This document shows, one piece after another, positions 34,998 through 36,736 of a stretch of 36,736 nt of DNA (its first letter is position 1; each line of letters opens with the position of its first letter). Source of the DNA: Stenotrophomonas chelatiphaga (GTDB lineage: Bacteria > Pseudomonadota > Gammaproteobacteria > Xanthomonadales > Xanthomonadaceae); the NCBI RefSeq assembly GCF_001431535.1, contig NZ_LDJK01000031.1:1-36736 (forward strand), in the 5' to 3' direction. The position numbers and the translations under genes were made by a program. Under the pieces are notes generated by a model, which saw nothing but the letters and a program-made list of their open reading frames with translations, was not told the origin of the DNA and searched no databases.

Positions 34998-36515
34998 TCA
35001 GGGCAGGCGCTGGCTGTACAACGGCAGCGAGGCCTGCAGGTAATGGACGAAACGCTGGTAGCCGCGTGCATACGAAGCACCGCGGACGGGATCGGGCTGC
35101 GCTGACAGGGCCGGGTCGAACACCACGTGCGCATCGACCAGGTCAGCCAGCGGCATGCTGGCGCCGGCACATGCCCACGCCGCCTGCAGCGCCGCGCCGA
35201 AGGCCGCGCCTTCGGCTTGCACGGGCACTTCGACCGGCAACTGGAACAGATCGGCGATCAGCTGGCGCCAGGCGGCGCTGTTGGCACCACCGCCGGTGAG
35301 CACCACCCGCGCGCCCTGCAGGCCCGCCTCGTGCAACGCGTCATAGCCCAGTTTCAGGCTGTAACTGGCGCCCTCCATGGCCGCGCGATACAGATTCGCC
35401 GGGGACAGGTTGTGCAGGTCCATGCCGTGCAGGGCGCCCTTGGCCAGCGGCAGGTCCGGACTGCGTTCACCGTTGAAGAACGGCAGCAGCACAAGCCCTG
35501 CCGCGCCGGGCAGGCTGGCCTGCAGCAGCGCCTCGGTCTGGTCGTGCTGGATACCGAGCAGCGCGGCGACCTGGTTGGTGGCGACCGTGCAGTTCATCGT
35601 GCAGATCAACGGCAGCCAGCCTCCGTCGGAGGCACAGAACGCGGCCCAGCGCCCCTGCGGATCGATCTTCGGCCGGGCACTCCAGGCAAACAGCGTGCCC
35701 GACGTGCCCAGGCTCATGCTCAGGCGACCTTCGCGCACTGCACCGGTGCCGATGGCGGCCATCATGTTGTCACCGCCGCCGACCGCCACGCGTATCCCGG
35801 CCGGCAGGCCTAGCGCAGCGGCCACCGCAGGCAGCAGGGCGAAGGTGGTGTCGGGCGCCACCAGCGGCGGCAGCAGGCCGGCCAGATCGCGATCCGGATC
35901 GGTCGCGGCCAGCATCTGCGGCGACCACTGCCGCGCACGGACATCCAGCCAGCCCGTGCCGGAGGCATCGCCACACTCCATGAAGCGTGCGCCGGTCAGC
36001 CACAGGTTGAGGTAGTCATGCGGCAGTGCGATGCCGTCCAGCGACGCGTAGGCCTGTGGCCGATGCTGCTTCGTCCACGGCAGCTTGGACGCGGTATAGC
36101 CCACCCGCAGCGGATTGCCAGCTGCCGCGATACAGGCGCTTTCACCACCGACGGCGGCGGTGATCGCATCGCACTGGGCGGTGCTGCTGGTATCGCACCA
36201 CAGCTTGACCGGTGCCAGCACCGAATCATCGGCCGCCAGCGCCACCAAGCCATGCTGCTGGCCCGACACCGCCAGCCCCCCGACGCGCGCACGCACCGCC
36301 TCCGGCAGCGCCAGCACGCAGTCCTGCAGGGCCCGGATCCAACTGGCAGCGTCCTGTTCGCGACTGCCATCGTCGGCGCTGTCCAGCGCCAGCGAACGCG
36401 ACTGCTGCCCCACCACCTCGCGCGCTGCCGGATCGTAAGCCAGCACCTTCAGGCTCTGCGTCCCGGCATCGATGCCCAGATAGACCGCCCCTTCCCCGCT
36501 GTTTTCCTGCCGCAC
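34998..36515 (-). CDS. xylB: XylB, xylulokinase
   Basis: Phosphorylates D-xylulose to xylulose-5-phosphate. FGGY-family kinase of 505 residues (E. coli 484). It contains [12 protein letters not shown] with catalytic-region Asp16, [10 protein letters not shown], a [15 protein letters not shown] loop, [12 protein letters not shown], and the C-terminal [15 protein letters not shown]. The GTG at 36515 is the best start, with GGAG six bases before it; no ATG fits between the upstream leader and the kinase fold. It is the first gene of the xyl operon. The leader contains a hairpin and an inverted repeat. Confidence 0.95.
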   Translation of the reverse strand: MRQENSGEGAVYLGIDAGTQSLKVLAYDPAAREVVGQQSRSLALDSADDGSREQDAASWIRALQDCVLALPEAVRARVGGLAVSGQQHGLVALAADDSVLAPVKLWCDTSSTAQCDAITAAVGGESACIAAAGNPLRVGYTASKLPWTKQHRPQAYASLDGIALPHDYLNLWLTGARFMECGDASGTGWLDVRARQWSPQMLAATDPDRDLAGLLPPLVAPDTTFALLPAVAAALGLPAGIRVAVGGGDNMMAAIGTGAVREGRLSMSLGTSGTLFAWSARPKIDPQGRWAAFCASDGGWLPLICTMNCTVATNQVAALLGIQHDQTEALLQASLPGAAGLVLLPFFNGERSPDLPLAKGALHGMDLHNLSPANLYRAAMEGASYSLKLGYDALHEAGLQGARVVLTGGGANSAAWRQLIADLFQLPVEVPVQAEGAAFGAALQAAWACAGASMPLADLVDAHVVFDPALSAQPDPVRGASYARGYQRFVHYLQASLPLYSQRLP

Positions 36516-36532
36516 CCGCCACTCCCATGTCG

Positions 36533-36554
36533 CGATGTCCACCGATGGACATCG
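36533..36554. promoter_or_regulatory. hairpin just upstream of the xylB ribosome-binding site
   Basis: CGATGTCC-N6-GGACATCG is a perfect 8-bp stem 17 bases before the xylB GTG and directly upstream of its GGAG. It may affect translation initiation, protect the 5' end, or be a regulator site. Confidence 0.5.
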
Positions 36555-36577
36555 AGTGTTGCCGGGCCGTTCCCGCA

Positions 36578-36604
36578 TGGCAATGTGCAGTGCATCAATT
36601 GCCA
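36578..36604. promoter_or_regulatory. inverted-repeat operator candidate of the xyl operon
   Basis: TGGCAAT-N13-ATTGCCA (36578-36604) has perfect 7-bp outer arms, and inner TGCA copies extend the symmetry. It lies about 62 bases before the xylB start, where a promoter is expected. I infer a repressor or activator site, perhaps for a xylose regulator. No regulator gene is in the window. Confidence 0.55.
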
Positions 36605-36649
36605 CGGCGCGGCCGGGCTGCGGCCTGCCTCTCACGGCCTGCGGGCATC

Positions 36650-36672
36650 CGCCGACCATGGGTCGGCGCTAC
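36650..36672 (-). repeat. SMAG-type palindrome upstream of the xyl operon
   Basis: CGCCGACC-ATG-GGTCGGCG ends in CTAC (36669-36672), so GTAG is on the minus strand. It is a variant of the same family with different stem bases. The remaining 64 bases to the window end hold nothing I can name. Confidence 0.75.
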
Positions 36673-36736
36673 CCGGCCTGGTGGCACCGCGCGGAACCTG
36701 TCAGAGGGTCGGGCGGCGGGCGGGTGGGGTCTGCAG

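Overview
The window looks like a chromosomal segment of a Stenotrophomonas species, most likely the S. maltophilia group, or a close xanthomonad. The evidence is the very high GC content with G/C-ending codons, xanthomonad-type proteins, and many short intergenic palindromes carrying a GTAG/CTAC end. Those palindromes resemble the SMAG (GTAG) repeats described in S. maltophilia. I see no prophage, insertion sequence, CRISPR array or integrase. Almost everything is core metabolism, so the unusual content is in the spaces between genes and in one broken regulator.

Layout. 1-5181 (+): htpG, ftsY, mutY and yggX. 5182-12133 (-): a DUF6491-like lipoprotein, lolD, a LolC/E permease, ygfX and sdhE, sdhB, sdhA, sdhD and sdhC, and a 57-codon SDHAF4 (DUF1674) gene at the head of the sdh group. 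12173-13045 (+): ygfZ. 13124-14212 (-): a MalK/UgpC-type ATPase, divergent from the Entner-Doudoroff set zwf, glk, pgl, edd and eda (14555-20567, +). 20710-21382 (-): a GacA/UvrY-type response regulator broken by a perfect 25-bp tandem duplication. 21578-23549 (-): a PAP2 phosphatase and ispG. 23663-25470 (+): a RegB/RegA (PrrBA)-type redox two-component pair. 25566-27454 (-): pgi and panD. 27660-28313 (+): an unknown Ala/Pro/Arg-rich protein. 28389-31951 (-): pcnB, folK, panB and panC in transcription order. 31999-32073 (+): tRNA-Glu(CTC) with a clear promoter and terminator. 32178-36515 (-): xylB, xylA and a sugar/H+ symporter.

How the genes fit together. Xylose is imported, isomerised and phosphorylated by the xyl operon. 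Glucose is phosphorylated by Glk and broken down through Zwf, Pgl, Edd and Eda, with Pgi linking fructose-6-phosphate to this route. Succinate dehydrogenase is encoded with both an FAD-insertion factor (SdhE) and a second assembly factor (SDHAF4), and a RegBA-type redox sensor lies nearby. The ugpC-zwf divergent region holds a LacI-family-like operator (14345-14358), and the xylB leader holds another inverted repeat (36578-36604). Both are candidate sugar-responsive control points.

Most noteworthy observations: (1) the frameshifting duplication in the gacA-like gene; (2) a perfect 27-bp inverted repeat enclosing further hairpins between edd and eda; (3) the SDHAF4 gene at the head of sdhCDAB; (4) a stable-RNA-type promoter for tRNA-Glu that overlaps the pcnB start; (5) GTAG palindromes at three of five convergent gene junctions, one of which supplies the ygfZ stop codon. 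I found no complete, clearly novel multi-gene system.
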